Source of the DNA: Aliivibrio sp.
GTDB lineage: Bacteria > Pseudomonadota > Gammaproteobacteria > Enterobacterales > Vibrionaceae
Direction of reading: 5' to 3'
Assembly (NCBI GenBank): GCA_016764915.1
Contig: JAESQY010000060.1
Location: 1-64,000 of the forward strand
Length of the DNA stretch: 64,000 nucleotides
Of this stretch, positions 51,505 through 62,420 are shown piece by piece; within the stretch, counting starts at the first letter, position 1; each line of letters starts with the position of its first letter. The notes under the pieces were generated by a model. It was not told where the DNA came from. It saw only the letters and a list, made by a program, of their open reading frames with translations, and searched no databases. The translations under genes and the position numbers were made by a program.

Positions 51505-52026
51505 GTGATAAACAAATTAAAAATGCAATTAGTACACAATGCACCGCCATTTTTGAGATCTGCTGTCCAATTTTTGCCTTCCACGCTGCAAAATAGGGCA
51601 CTATTTGAGGCATTAAAACAGGTTTTCAAAGAAGCTCTTGAAGATGGAGACTTTGAGTTTCTTGAGCAACGCTGGTTGAAAATATCTGTGCTTGATTTAC
51701 ACCTGCACTGGTATATCAGTTATCAGAATGAACAACTTATTGTATCGAATATGAGTGTTGTTGAGGATGTGAGTTTCAGTGGCAATCTTAATGACCTGAT
51801 TTTAATTGCTGGACGAAAAGAAGACCCAGATAGTCTGTTCTTTAAGCGTCGCTTGAAAATAGAGGGCGATACAGAATTAGGATTAGAAGTGAAAAACTTA
51901 ATGGACAGTGTTGATCTTGATGCATTGCCAAAACCCATGCTGATAGCACTCAATCATTTAGCGACATTCATTCAACAAAATATTGACATGAATGAAGAGA
52001 AAGGGACGCAACAACATGCTTTTTAG
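51505..52026 (+). CDS. ubiT: Ubiquinone biosynthesis accessory factor UbiT (SCP2 domain)
   Basis: SCP2-domain lipid-binding protein required with UbiU/UbiV for anaerobic ubiquinone synthesis. The 173 residues start at GTG 51505 with GGAAGAG upstream. The SCP2 fold shows FLEQRWLKISVLDLHLHW and the acidic segment IAGRKEDPDSLFFKRRLKIE typical of YhbT/UbiT. yhbS overlaps its 3' end by 11 bases, as in the E. coli yhbT-yhbS pair. Confidence 0.93.
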   Translation: MINKLKMQLVHNAPPFLRSAVQFLPSTLQNRALFEALKQVFKEALEDGDFEFLEQRWLKISVLDLHLHWYISYQNEQLIVSNMSVVEDVSFSGNLNDLILIAGRKEDPDSLFFKRRLKIEGDTELGLEVKNLMDSVDLDALPKPMLIALNHLATFIQQNIDMNEEKGTQQHAF

Positions 52027-52519
52027 AACAGAAGCTCCAGCTGATATTTTAATCGTAGACCAGTTATTAAAAAGCACATTTCCAAGTGACGCAGAAGCCA
52101 AACTGGTCATGACGTTAAGAGAAAATGGTAATCAAACATTAGGAATTATCGCTTGCACCGATGAAGGTGAAGTCGTTGCTCATGCTCTTTTTAGCCCTGT
52201 TACTGTTGAGGGGGTGGATTCTGGCTGGCAAGGGTTAGCTCCCGTTTCAGTAAAGGAGCAGTATCGAAATCAAGGGGTAGCAAAACAACTTATTGAAGAG
52301 GGGATCACCATCCTTTCTGAACTCGGTTATCCTGTTTGTGTTGTGTTAGGGGATCCGGCTTATTATCAAAGACTTGGTTTTGAAGCGGCTCTCAAGCATA
52401 ACCTTCATTGTCAATGGCCTAATACTGAAGATGCATTTATGGTTAAGAGTTACTCACCAGAGTTTCTTGAAGAAAAAAGTGGTTTAGTGAGTTATTGCGC
52501 TGAGTTTGATGCGCTTTAG
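52016..52519 (+). CDS. yhbS: GNAT-family acetyltransferase YhbS
   Basis: A 167-residue N-acetyltransferase of unknown substrate. I start it at ATG 52016 (LFRTEAPADI), matching E. coli YhbS, rather than the in-frame ATG 51992 deep inside ubiT. The acetyl-CoA binding motif is YRNQGVAKQLIEEG, and the family stretch VVLGDPAYYQRLGFE follows. Translation is coupled to ubiT. Confidence 0.92.
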   Translation: MLFRTEAPADILIVDQLLKSTFPSDAEAKLVMTLRENGNQTLGIIACTDEGEVVAHALFSPVTVEGVDSGWQGLAPVSVKEQYRNQGVAKQLIEEGITILSELGYPVCVVLGDPAYYQRLGFEAALKHNLHCQWPNTEDAFMVKSYSPEFLEEKSGLVSYCAEFDAL

Positions 52520-52625
52520 ATGGTATCAATATGCCAAGATGTCTTGGCATTTATTCCAGTAAGCTGAAAGTGAAAATGTTACTATTACCACTATTATAGA
52601 GATTGAAATAAAAGGTCAGCTCATC

Positions 52626-53024
52626 ATGCAGCGAGATTTGCAGTATCTACATGAGATGGGCATTACTGCTTGGCAGATTAAAGAATCAACTGTCTTTCCT
52701 GAATATCGTCAAAATCTGATCTCATTACCAGAGAGTTGCAAGCTGCTTTTTGTTGCGGATCAGAACCCACAGCAGCATGACGCGTGGTTGTTTGGTAAAG
52801 TTCTAGTAAGTATGAAATTAAAATCAGAAGATGCCTTTTTCCTTCCTGTTGATGCACTTGAGCAGCTATCTGAACATCAATTAACCTGGTGTTGGTTTGC
52901 TGGTGTGCCATCAACGCAACTTACTGGAGTGCAAACTCTATCGTCAATTTCCTTGTCCGAAATGAGAGGGAATACTGCTTCTCGTCGACACTTATGGCAG
53001 CAAATTTGTGCTTATGAACGTTAA
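52626..53024 (+). CDS. holD: DNA polymerase III psi subunit
   Basis: Links the clamp loader to SSB through the chi subunit. A fast-evolving 132-residue protein, recognisable by the N-terminal LHEMGITAWQIK (clamp-loader-binding peptide and fold start) and the C-terminal RRHLWQQICAYE. rimI overlaps its end by 11 bases, the conserved holD-rimI pair. Confidence 0.88.
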   Translation: MQRDLQYLHEMGITAWQIKESTVFPEYRQNLISLPESCKLLFVADQNPQQHDAWLFGKVLVSMKLKSEDAFFLPVDALEQLSEHQLTWCWFAGVPSTQLTGVQTLSSISLSEMRGNTASRRHLWQQICAYER

Positions 53025-53460
53025 ATTAGTAAAACTTACCGATGCACTTCTTGATGATGTATGGCGAATTGAACAAGTTGCCCATACGCACCCGTGGGCT
53101 GAATCGATGATTCGCGATTTAAACAGTCGAGGTGGTTATCACTGTGGGCTGTTGCTCGATGATAATCTTGTTGGGTATTTCTACTCACAACATATTGTTG
53201 GTGAAGTGACACTGTTAACCATTGCTATTGATCCACAGTACCAAGGGAGAGGTTTGGGTCGTAAATTAAGCGAATTATTTATTGCTGAATGCGAAAAACT
53301 CAATGCTGAATCTGCTTGGTTGGAAGTTAGAGAGAGTAATACAAAAGCATTTTCGTTGTATGAATCCGTTGGGTTTAATGAAGTCACCCGGCGTCATAAT
53401 TACTACCCAACAGCTAACGGTAAAGAAGATGCACTTATTATGAGTTACCTATTCTTCTAA
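53014..53460 (+). CDS. rimI: Ribosomal protein S18 alanine N-acetyltransferase
   Basis: GNAT enzyme acetylating the N-terminus of S18. I start it at ATG 53014 (NVKLVKLTDALL); GTG 53008 is two codons further out. The 148 residues contain the acetyl-CoA loop QYQGRGLGRKLSELF and the RimI-type end WLEVRESNTKAFSLYESVGF, then NYYPTANGKEDALIM. Overlaps holD. Confidence 0.95.
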   Translation: MNVKLVKLTDALLDDVWRIEQVAHTHPWAESMIRDLNSRGGYHCGLLLDDNLVGYFYSQHIVGEVTLLTIAIDPQYQGRGLGRKLSELFIAECEKLNAESAWLEVRESNTKAFSLYESVGFNEVTRRHNYYPTANGKEDALIMSYLFF

Positions 53461-53468
53461 ATCTTATC

Positions 53469-53497
53469 TTTAGATAGTGGCGGAGTTTGCGTATAAT
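53469..53497 (+). promoter_or_regulatory. Promoter of prfC
   Basis: TTTAGA (53469-53474), 17-base spacer, perfect TATAAT (53492-53497). The leader to prfC would be about 160 bases. Confidence 0.6.
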
Positions 53498-53663
53498 TCA
53501 GCCACTTTGGCCAATCGGCTATTTTTAAGTAGATGGAGTATTCAGATGTAAACCTAACGAATTAATGTGAATTAATAATTAGTTTTCTAATCACTTAGAA
53601 ATTATCATTTTAATAAAGCGTCATATTAGGGCGTTTTAATCGTTACATCTCAAGGTTATCACT

Positions 53664-55244
53664 ATGTCATTTTTACAAGAAGTGGGTAAACGTAGAACGT
53701 TTGCCATCATTTCTCACCCCGATGCGGGTAAAACCACCATTACTGAAAAAGTGTTATTGTTTGGAAATGCGATTCAAAAAGCGGGTACTGTTAAAGGGCG
53801 TGGCTCAAATCAACATGCTAAGTCTGACTGGATGGAGATGGAAAAAGAGCGTGGCATCTCTGTAACGACCTCTGTTATGCAGTTTCCGTTTAACGGCTGT
53901 TTAGTGAACCTGTTAGATACTCCGGGACACGAAGATTTCTCTGAAGATACTTATCGTACACTGACCGCAGTTGATTCTTGCTTGATGGTTATTGATGCGG
54001 CTAAAGGTGTCGAAGCTCGTACGCGTAAACTGATGGAAGTGACGCGTCTGCGTGACACGCCTATTGTCACTTTCATGAACAAACTCGATCGTGAAGTTCG
54101 TGATCCAATGGAAGTGCTTGATGAGGTAGAGACAGAGCTGAAAATGGCTTGCGCTCCAATTACATGGCCTATCGGCTGTGGTAAAGAGTTTAAAGGTGTT
54201 TATCATATCCATCGTGATGAGGCGATTCTGTATGCTTCAGGCCAAGGGCATATGATTCAAGAAAAGCGCATCATTAAAGGGTTAGATAACCCTGAATTAC
54301 AAGCCGCAATTGGTGATGAGTTAGCAGCAAGTGTGCGCGAAGAACTGGAATTAGTCATTGGTGCTGCTCATGAATTTGATCATGATCTGTTTTTAAGTGG
54401 TGAGCTAACCCCTGTCTTTTTTGGTACCGCTTTAGGTAACTTCGGTGTTGATCATATGCTTGAAGGTTTGACTAAGTGGGCACCTGCCCCACAAACACGT
54501 CAAGCGATAGAGCGTTCTGTAGAAGCAACAGAAGAGAAGTTCTCTGGTTTTGTTTTTAAAATTCAAGCCAATATGGATCCTAAACATCGTGACCGAGTCG
54601 CATTTATGCGTATTGTTTCTGGAACTTATAAACAAGGCATGAAAATGAATCATGTCCGTACTGGTAAGAGTGTCAGTATTTCAGATGCCGTCACTTTTAT
54701 GGCTGGAGATCGTACGCGTGCAGAAACGGCCTATGCGGGGGATATTATAGGTTTGCATAACCACGGTACGATTCAAATAGGTGATACGTTTACTCAAGGT
54801 GAAAACTTAAAATTCTCAGGTATTCCGAACTTTGCACCTGAGTTGTTCCGTCGTATTCGTCTGCGTGATCCTCTAAAGCAGAAGCAGTTGCTTAAAGGGT
54901 TAGTGCAGCTTTCTGAAGAGGGTGCAGTTCAAGTCTTCCGTCCACTACAGAATAATGATCTGATTGTTGGTGCGGTTGGGGTACTTCAGTTTGATGTGGT
55001 TGTATCTCGTCTAAAATCTGAATACAACGTTGAAGCTATCTATGAAAGCGTCAACGTGGCGACTGCTCGCTGGGTCGAGTGTAAAGATGGTAAGAAGCTT
55101 GATGAGTTCCAACGTAAAAACCAAATTAACTTGGCGCTGGATGGTGGGGATAATTTAACCTACATCGCACCAACGATGGTTAACCTCAGCTTAGCGACGG
55201 ATCGATTCCCTGAAGTGGAATTTAGAGCAACTCGCGAGCATTAA
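53664..55244 (+). CDS. prfC: Peptide chain release factor RF3
   Basis: GTPase that recycles RF1/RF2 after termination. The 526 residues begin with the G domain ([37 protein letters not shown]) followed by two beta-barrel domains and an RF3-specific C-terminal domain. Length matches E. coli RF3 (529). Confidence 0.98.
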   Translation: MSFLQEVGKRRTFAIISHPDAGKTTITEKVLLFGNAIQKAGTVKGRGSNQHAKSDWMEMEKERGISVTTSVMQFPFNGCLVNLLDTPGHEDFSEDTYRTLTAVDSCLMVIDAAKGVEARTRKLMEVTRLRDTPIVTFMNKLDREVRDPMEVLDEVETELKMACAPITWPIGCGKEFKGVYHIHRDEAILYASGQGHMIQEKRIIKGLDNPELQAAIGDELAASVREELELVIGAAHEFDHDLFLSGELTPVFFGTALGNFGVDHMLEGLTKWAPAPQTRQAIERSVEATEEKFSGFVFKIQANMDPKHRDRVAFMRIVSGTYKQGMKMNHVRTGKSVSISDAVTFMAGDRTRAETAYAGDIIGLHNHGTIQIGDTFTQGENLKFSGIPNFAPELFRRIRLRDPLKQKQLLKGLVQLSEEGAVQVFRPLQNNDLIVGAVGVLQFDVVVSRLKSEYNVEAIYESVNVATARWVECKDGKKLDEFQRKNQINLALDGGDNLTYIAPTMVNLSLATDRFPEVEFRATREH

Positions 55245-55270
55245 AATTAATAGATAGAAATTTAAAGCAC

Positions 55271-55302
55271 AAAAAAGCCCAACTGAAGAAACAGTCGGGC
55301 TT
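55271..55302. terminator. Bidirectional terminator between prfC and the peroxiredoxin gene
   Basis: AAGCCC-A-ACTG / CAGT-C-GGGCTT with a 6-base loop. The A-run on the left makes it strong for the leftward gene. Confidence 0.8.
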
Positions 55303-55331
55303 AGCAATTTATATAGGTAGAATCTAAACGA

Positions 55332-55940
55332 TTACTTACCTAGGTCTGCTGTGTGCTCAGAAAGGTAGTCTGCAACGCCTTTTGGCGATGCGTCCATTCC
55401 TGATTTACCTTCTTCCCACTGTGCTGGACATACTTCACCATTTTTCTGGTGGAAGTTCAGTGCATCAACCATACGTAACATGTCATCAATGTTACGACCT
55501 AGTGGCAGGTCATTCACGACTTGGTGACGTACAAGACCGTCTTCGTCGATTAGGAAAGAACCACGGAAAGCAACGCCAGCTTCTGGATGCTCAACATCGT
55601 AAGCTTTACAGATTTCGTGCTTAACATCAGCAATTAGAGGGTATTGAACTTGGCCAATGCCGCCATCTTTAATAGCCGTGTTACGCCATGCGTTGTGAGA
55701 GAACTGTGAATCAATTGAAACACCAATCACTTCAACACCTTTAGCTTGGAAATCTGAAAAACGCTTGTCAAAAGCAATCAGCTCAGATGGGCAAACAAAT
55801 GTGAAGTCTAGAGGGTAAAAGAAAACAACCGCTTTTTTACCTTTAGTTTGCTCTGCAAAGTTGAATGAATCAACGATCTCACCGTTACCAAGAACAGCTG
55901 CAGCAGTAAAATCTGGGGCTTTACGACCTACTAGTACCAT
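55332..55940 (-). CDS. Typical 2-Cys peroxiredoxin (Prx2-like)
   Basis: Thioredoxin-dependent peroxidase for hydrogen peroxide. The 202 residues carry the peroxidatic C50 in FTFVCPSE and the resolving C171 in GEVCPAQW. A GGIGQ segment and a C-terminal 'DYL' in place of the YF motif suggest intermediate sensitivity to overoxidation. AGGAGC precedes the ATG. It is divergent from an OxyR2-like gene, matching the prx2-oxyR2 pair of V. vulnificus and VC0731-VC0732 of V. cholerae as I recall them. Confidence 0.93.
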   Translation of the reverse strand: MVLVGRKAPDFTAAAVLGNGEIVDSFNFAEQTKGKKAVVFFYPLDFTFVCPSELIAFDKRFSDFQAKGVEVIGVSIDSQFSHNAWRNTAIKDGGIGQVQYPLIADVKHEICKAYDVEHPEAGVAFRGSFLIDEDGLVRHQVVNDLPLGRNIDDMLRMVDALNFHQKNGEVCPAQWEEGKSGMDASPKGVADYLSEHTADLGK

Positions 55941-55965
55941 TATTTGCTCCTAAATATTTTTTGAA

Positions 55966-55985
55966 TCCAAACATCATTGTTTGGA
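55966..55985. promoter_or_regulatory. Palindrome between the prx and oxyR2-like genes
   Basis: TCCAAACA-TCAT-TGTTTGGA, perfect 8-base arms, 26-45 bases before the peroxiredoxin start. It contains the T-N11-A pattern of LysR-type operators. It may be an OxyR2 half-site or a leader structure. Confidence 0.45.
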
Positions 55986-56068
55986 ATACTGTTTAACGAG
56001 ACTTACTATAATCAAAATGTTAGATTGAAAAAAGAGAAATTAATAGATTATTACAATCGAGAAAAACG

Positions 56069-56965
56069 ATGACGAAATGGCCCTCTTTAAAACAACTTCA
56101 TTATTTAGTTACCCTATTTGAAACTCGACATTTTGGTGAAGCAGCTCAACGCTGTTTTGTTAGTCAGTCAACATTAAGTAAAGGTATTCAAAACCTTGAA
56201 GAGTTAGTCGGTTGTCAGCTGATTGAACGAGAGAGTAAAACCTTTGTTTTTACTTCTGTTGGAATGGATGTAGTTAGCCGAGGTCGAGAGTTACTTGCGG
56301 GTGGTCAAGATTTAATGGAGTTGGCGCAATGTAAAACAGATTGCATGCAAGGTCAGCTAAAAGTGGGGTGTATTCCCACCATTGCGCCTTTTCTGTTGTC
56401 CGATCTTGTTCAAGAAGTGAATCGACGTTTTCCGCAGTTGGATTTGCTGTTGAAAGAGGATACTACCACCAATCTATTAGCCGCACTTAAACAGGGCCAG
56501 CTTGATGTATTGATTTTGGCTCTGCCTGTGGATATCGGCACGATGGAGAGCAAGGTTGTAGGTCGAGATGCGTTTAAAATGGTGATCAGTAAAGATAAAG
56601 TTGATTCAATAAAGCAGCCTGTTCATTATGATGATCTGCCTGATCAATCTGTTTTTTTGTTAGAGAAAGAGCACTGCTTAACTGAGCACGCGGTATCAGC
56701 ATGTCAACTCACGCGGAGAGAGAAAATTAATCCATTTAGCGCAACTAGCCTTCATACGTTAGTGCAGATGGTTGCTAATGGGTTGGGGACCACGTTTATC
56801 CCCGAAATGGCCATCAAGCATGGCTTACTGAAAAATCAAAATTTAGTCGTTGTTGAACCACCCGGAAAAGAAGCTTACCGTGAAATTGGATTAGTGTGGC
56901 GCTCAAGCTCATCACGTTTAGATACGTTTGAACAATTGTCTATGTTGGTCAAATCGATTCTGTAA
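56069..56965 (+). CDS. oxyR2: OxyR-family peroxide sensor, OxyR2-like
   Basis: LysR-type activator that senses hydrogen peroxide through a disulfide. The 298 residues have an N-terminal helix-turn-helix (GEAAQRCFVSQSTLSKGIQN) and a redox pair C203/C212 in EKEHCLTEHAVSACQ, nine residues apart as in OxyR. The residue two before the first cysteine is Glu (E201), where E. coli OxyR has Gly. In V. vulnificus this Glu marks OxyR2 and makes it hypersensitive to peroxide. It is divergent from the peroxiredoxin gene it probably controls. Confidence 0.88.
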   Translation: MTKWPSLKQLHYLVTLFETRHFGEAAQRCFVSQSTLSKGIQNLEELVGCQLIERESKTFVFTSVGMDVVSRGRELLAGGQDLMELAQCKTDCMQGQLKVGCIPTIAPFLLSDLVQEVNRRFPQLDLLLKEDTTTNLLAALKQGQLDVLILALPVDIGTMESKVVGRDAFKMVISKDKVDSIKQPVHYDDLPDQSVFLLEKEHCLTEHAVSACQLTRREKINPFSATSLHTLVQMVANGLGTTFIPEMAIKHGLLKNQNLVVVEPPGKEAYREIGLVWRSSSSRLDTFEQLSMLVKSIL

Positions 56966-56973
56966 ACGCTTAT

Positions 56974-56993
56974 AAGAGCGTTGATACGCTCTT
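56974..56993. terminator. Hairpin between oxyR2 and the CBS-domain gene
   Basis: AAGAGCGT-TGAT-ACGCTCTT, a perfect 8-bp stem between convergent genes. No T-run on either side, so termination is uncertain. Confidence 0.45.
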
Positions 56994-56997
56994 CATA

Positions 56998-57438
56998 CTA
57001 AAAAATCTCTACTGGCTCGACTTCTTCTTGTAGCTCAAGCATGTTGATCGCTATACCAACAAAATCGGTGTCAGTAATGATGCCAACTAATTTACCATTG
57101 TCCAAAATAGGCAAGCAACCAATTTTATGTTTCTGCATAAATTTTGCTGCTTCTTTCAAACCACCATGCGGGCTAACGGTCATTACATTTTCATGCATTA
57201 ATTCCGAAAGTTGTGCTAAATGATGGCTATCTAAATTTCTGTCTTGCTTCTCTAGTGAGGACTCTTGTGCTGAGAGCAGGTCTTTTTGAGTCACTAGACC
57301 GAGCATTACTCCCTCCTCATCGACAATAGGAAGGTGATGTATGTCATGCTCGTTCATCATCTTACGTGCATCGTCAATAGAGTTTGAGCGAAGCAGGGTA
57401 TGAGGTTTTGGAGTCATCATATCGGATACTTTAAACAT
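56998..57438 (-). CDS. Tandem CBS-domain protein
   Basis: A 146-residue cytoplasmic protein made only of two CBS domains: about 7-55 (DMMTPKPHTLLRSNSIDDAR, HLPIVDEEGVMLGLVTQKDL) and 78-130 (MHENVMTVSPHGGLKEAAKF, CLPILDNGKLVGIITDTD). Such pairs bind adenine nucleotides and act as energy-state modules; stand-alone forms have no assigned role. A linker rich in His, Asp and Gln joins the domains. Confidence 0.9.
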   Translation of the reverse strand: MFKVSDMMTPKPHTLLRSNSIDDARKMMNEHDIHHLPIVDEEGVMLGLVTQKDLLSAQESSLEKQDRNLDSHHLAQLSELMHENVMTVSPHGGLKEAAKFMQKHKIGCLPILDNGKLVGIITDTDFVGIAINMLELQEEVEPVEIF

Positions 57439-57739
57439 AGTGGGTACCTGCTATAAGTGATTGAATGAAATGTTGCTACTCTATAAATATAGAGCTAATT
57501 ACTGGGAATTTTTGTGAGTAGAATAGTTTTTATCTCTGTTTATCAAGTTTTCGAACCTTTTTCTGTTGTAGGTCAATTTTCGATGACTTTGTTCTGGCAC
57601 TAAAAACGTCAATTGTTACACATTGCCTCTATATTAAAGGCTAAATCTAGCTAATAAAAGGAAATGCGCTCTTTACAAACTGTGAATTATTAAGCGCTTT
57701 GGGTATACTGTCGGCCAGCTGAAATTTAGGGCAACAAAC
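57439..57739. other. 301-base intergenic region before queA
   Basis: AT-rich. TATACT at 57704-57709 is a fair -10 for queA, 31 bases before the ATG, but the hexamer 17 bases upstream (TGTGAA) is a poor -35. No gene or strong stem-loop is visible. Confidence 0.45.
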
Positions 57740-58801
57740 ATGCAAGTATCAGATTTTCACTTTGACCTTCCTAATGAGCAGATCGCTCGTTATCCTCAAG
57801 CCGAACGTACTGCCAGCAGACTGCTACAGTTGGATGGTAATTCAGGTCAACTATCCCATCGTCACTTCAAAGATATGCTCGATATTGTCGAACCAGGCGA
57901 TCTGATGGTTTTCAATAATACGCGTGTGATCCCTGCAAGAATGTTCGGCACTAAAGCGTCGGGAGGAAAACTAGAGGTGTTGGTAGAGCGTATGCTTGAT
58001 GAGCACTCAATACTTGCCCATGTTCGTTGTTCTAAATCACCAAAACCGGGAACACGTATGTTCTTAGGTGAAGAGTCACAGTATGAAGCAGAGATGGTAG
58101 TCCGTCATGATGCTCTGTTTGAAATCAAATTTCTCTCTGAAAAACCCGTGCTGGAGATTCTGGAAGAGATCGGGCATATGCCACTTCCTCCTTATATAGA
58201 CCGCCCAGACGAAGACGCAGATAAAGAGCGTTACCAAACTGTTTATAATGAGAAGCCTGGAGCCGTTGCCGCACCTACTGCAGGCCTACATTTTGATAAT
58301 GAACTGATGTCGAAGATGACAGAGAAAGGTGTTGAGTTTGCCTATGTCACTCTTCATGTTGGTGCTGGTACCTTCCAACCCGTTAAAGTCGATAATATAC
58401 ATGAACATCACATGCATGCAGAATATGTCGAAGTACCGCAAGAGGTGGTTGATGCTATTGCGGCGACTAAAGCACGTGGTGGGCGAGTGATTGCCGTTGG
58501 AACGACGTCTGTGCGCTCTCTTGAAAGTGCCGCTCAAAGTGCCTTAAAAGAGGGGCGTGAATTTGGCACTTTCTTTGGCGACACGGATATCTTCATATTT
58601 CCTGGTTATAAATATCAGTTGATTGATGGTTTGATTACCAATTTTCATCTGCCAGAGTCAACACTCATTATGCTGGTCAGTGCTTTTGCAGGATATGAAA
58701 ATGTCATGAAAGCGTATGATTCAGCAGTGAGTAATAAATATCGCTTCTTCAGTTATGGCGACGCCATGTTTGTCTCTAAGCGGGATGTTGAAAACGCATA
58801 A
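57740..58801 (+). CDS. queA: S-adenosylmethionine:tRNA ribosyltransferase-isomerase
   Basis: Adds the epoxycyclopentane group in queuosine synthesis. The 353 residues show [19 protein letters not shown]-type N-terminus, [27 protein letters not shown] and [11 protein letters not shown], all QueA signatures. First gene of the queA-tgt-yajC-secD-secF cluster. Confidence 0.98.
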   Translation: MQVSDFHFDLPNEQIARYPQAERTASRLLQLDGNSGQLSHRHFKDMLDIVEPGDLMVFNNTRVIPARMFGTKASGGKLEVLVERMLDEHSILAHVRCSKSPKPGTRMFLGEESQYEAEMVVRHDALFEIKFLSEKPVLEILEEIGHMPLPPYIDRPDEDADKERYQTVYNEKPGAVAAPTAGLHFDNELMSKMTEKGVEFAYVTLHVGAGTFQPVKVDNIHEHHMHAEYVEVPQEVVDAIAATKARGGRVIAVGTTSVRSLESAAQSALKEGREFGTFFGDTDIFIFPGYKYQLIDGLITNFHLPESTLIMLVSAFAGYENVMKAYDSAVSNKYRFFSYGDAMFVSKRDVENA

Positions 58802-58909
58802 TTGAAACAGATATATATACAATTTATAGGCTAAACTAACATTCAAAAACACAGACACTTGATAACAGGATTAGCCATATATCACTAAGTAACTTTCCCT
58901 GCTTAATGA

Positions 58910-60112
<1,203 letters not shown>

Positions 60113-60131
60113 TTAACGAGGACGTTATTCA

Positions 60132-60467
60132 ATGAGTTTTTTCATCTCTTCAGCTCACGCAGCCGGTGAAGCAGGCCCGCAAGGTGGTGGTTTCCAAATG
60201 TTCATCATGCTTGGTATGTTTGCTGTCATTTTCTATTTTATGATCTATCGCCCACAAGCTAAGCGTACCAAAGAGCATAAAAACCTAATGAGCTCAATGG
60301 GTAAAGGTGACGAAGTACTAACTTCTGGTGGTTTGGTGGGTAAAATAACTAAAACGACTGAAGACAACGATTACATTGTTATTGCTCTTAACGACAGTAA
60401 TGAAGTCACTATCAAAAAAGATTTTGTTAGTGCAGTTCTTCCAAAAGGTACGCTTAAATCTCTATAA
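60132..60467 (+). CDS. yajC: Sec translocon accessory subunit YajC
   Basis: Single-span inner-membrane protein of the SecDF-YajC complex. The 111 residues have one membrane helix (about 21-40, FIMLGMFAVIFYFMIYRPQ) and the conserved KGDEVLTSGGLVGKI. Begins 19 bases after tgt. Confidence 0.97.
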   Translation: MSFFISSAHAAGEAGPQGGGFQMFIMLGMFAVIFYFMIYRPQAKRTKEHKNLMSSMGKGDEVLTSGGLVGKITKTTEDNDYIVIALNDSNEVTIKKDFVSAVLPKGTLKSL

Positions 60468-60497
60468 GCTATCGATAAGAACACTATTTATATGAAA

Positions 60498-60531
60498 ATG
60501 CCCCTTTTTTCTTTTGAAAATGTTGGGGCAT
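60498..60531 (+). other. Stem-loop between yajC and secD
   Basis: ATGCCCC (60498-60504) pairs with GGGGCAT (60525-60531) around a 20-base loop rich in T and A. No T-run follows, so it is more likely an mRNA processing or stability element than a terminator. Confidence 0.45.
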
Positions 60532-60554
60532 AAACAGTTTTAAGGATCCTCGCT

Positions 60555-62408
60555 GTGCTAAACCGTTACCCTTTGTGGAAGTACATAATGATAGTGTTTA
60601 CGCTAATCATTGGTGCACTTTACGCTTTTCCCAATATATATGGTGAAGATCCAGCAATTCAAATTACTGGAGTACGTGGTGCTCAAGTAGAAACGACAAT
60701 GCTGGATACTGTTACTGACAAGTTAGAAGAAAACGGTCTCTCTTTTAAAAATGTCGCGTATGAGAACAACGCCATTCTCGTTCGCTTTAATGATACTGAT
60801 ACTCAAATCAGTGCTCGCGACATTATCAATGAATCTTTAGGCAAGGAGTATATCGTTGCCTTAAACCTTGCGGCTTCAACACCTGATTGGCTTGAATCAA
60901 TTGGTGCAGCGCCAATGAAGTTAGGTCTCGATCTTCGTGGCGGTGTGCACTTCTTAATGGAAGTGGATATGGATTCAGCGATGGAGAAACTGATCGGTCA
61001 GCAAGAAGATACGTTTCGTACCGAGCTTAGAGAACAGAAGATCCGCTATCGAGCCATTCGTAAACTGGGTAAAGATGGCGTCGAAGTTGTCTTACGTAAT
61101 GATGAACAGTTAGAACAAGCGAAAAAAGAGCTTTCATCTCGTCATCCAGATATGATTATTATTGATTCGTCCGCCACCAGTTATGCTCTGGTTGCAAGGT
61201 TTACTGATGCTCGTTTGCAAGAGATGCGTAACTATGCTGTTGAACAGAACATCACCATTCTACGTAATCGTGTTAATGAGTTAGGTGTCGCTGAGCCACT
61301 AGTGCAACGTCAAGGGGCGAGCCGAATAGTGGTTGAGCTTCCTGGCGTTCAAGATACTGCTCGTGCTAAAGAAATTTTAGGCGCGACAGCAACACTAGAG
61401 TTTCGTGAAGTTGATGATAGAGCTGACCTCGTTGCTGCAGCAAGTGGTCGAGTACCACCTGGAAGTGAAATCAAGCTTGATCGTAATGGCCGAATTGCCG
61501 TTGTTAAAAAACGTGTGATTTTAGGTGGTTCTAGTATTACCGACGCCAGCTCAAGTGCTGATGAGTATGGTCGGCCACAAGTTAACATCTCGCTTGACAG
61601 CGAAGGTGGTAGCAAGATGACTGCTTTCTCGAAAAAAAATATCGGTAAGTTGATGGCTACCATATTTACAGAGTATAAAGACAGCGGAAAACGTACGCCA
61701 GAAGGCAAGGTTGTGTTAATCAAGCACGAAGAGGTGATTAACCAAGCGACGATTCAATCAGCGTTAGGTCGTAATTTCCGTATTACCGGTATCGATTCTC
61801 AGGCGGAAGCTCATAATTTAGCATTGTTACTGCGTGCAGGTGCTTTGATTGCGCCAATCTCGATTGTTGAAGAGCGTACAATTGGTCCCTCAATGGGGCA
61901 GCAAAATATTGATATGGGTATCCAGGCATGTGTTTGGGGTATGGTCGCAGTTATGTTATTTACGCTGTTTTACTACCGAACTTTTGGCCTGATTGCTAAC
62001 ATTGCTTTGGTCACTAACTTAGTGCTTATTATTGGTGTTATGTCGATGATCCCTGGAGCAACCATGACCCTGCCAGGTATTGCAGGTATCGTATTAACGG
62101 TCGGTATGGCTGTGGATGCAAATGTACTGATTTTTGAGCGTATACGTGAAGAGCTACGTGATGGAAAAAATCCGCAACAAGCGATACATCAAGGTTATGC
62201 TAATGCATTTAGTACAATCGCTGATGCGAACATTACTACATTGATTACCGCGATTATTCTCTTTGCGGTCGGTACTGGCGCAATTAAAGGTTTTGCTGTG
62301 ACACTGTCAATTGGTATTTTAACATCAATGTTTACCGCTATTGTTGGAACACGTGCCATCGTGAACTTGGCATACGGCGGTAAGCGTATTAAGAAATTGT
62401 CGATCTAA
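60555..62408 (+). CDS. secD: Protein translocase subunit SecD
   Basis: RND-fold component using the ion gradient to pull exported proteins through SecYEG. The 617 residues start at GTG 60555 and have an N-terminal membrane segment, a large periplasmic P1 domain ([18 protein letters not shown]), and five C-terminal membrane segments with [20 protein letters not shown] and the [14 protein letters not shown] motif. Vibrio often carry two SecDF pairs; the yajC context marks this as the primary one. Confidence 0.97.
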   Translation: MLNRYPLWKYIMIVFTLIIGALYAFPNIYGEDPAIQITGVRGAQVETTMLDTVTDKLEENGLSFKNVAYENNAILVRFNDTDTQISARDIINESLGKEYIVALNLAASTPDWLESIGAAPMKLGLDLRGGVHFLMEVDMDSAMEKLIGQQEDTFRTELREQKIRYRAIRKLGKDGVEVVLRNDEQLEQAKKELSSRHPDMIIIDSSATSYALVARFTDARLQEMRNYAVEQNITILRNRVNELGVAEPLVQRQGASRIVVELPGVQDTARAKEILGATATLEFREVDDRADLVAAASGRVPPGSEIKLDRNGRIAVVKKRVILGGSSITDASSSADEYGRPQVNISLDSEGGSKMTAFSKKNIGKLMATIFTEYKDSGKRTPEGKVVLIKHEEVINQATIQSALGRNFRITGIDSQAEAHNLALLLRAGALIAPISIVEERTIGPSMGQQNIDMGIQACVWGMVAVMLFTLFYYRTFGLIANIALVTNLVLIIGVMSMIPGATMTLPGIAGIVLTVGMAVDANVLIFERIREELRDGKNPQQAIHQGYANAFSTIADANITTLITAIILFAVGTGAIKGFAVTLSIGILTSMFTAIVGTRAIVNLAYGGKRIKKLSI

Positions 62409-62420
62409 GGAAGTATTGAA

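Noticed and set aside
53620-53640. Possible hairpin in the prfC leader
   Set aside because: Pairing between AAAGCG and GCGTTTT is short and mismatched.
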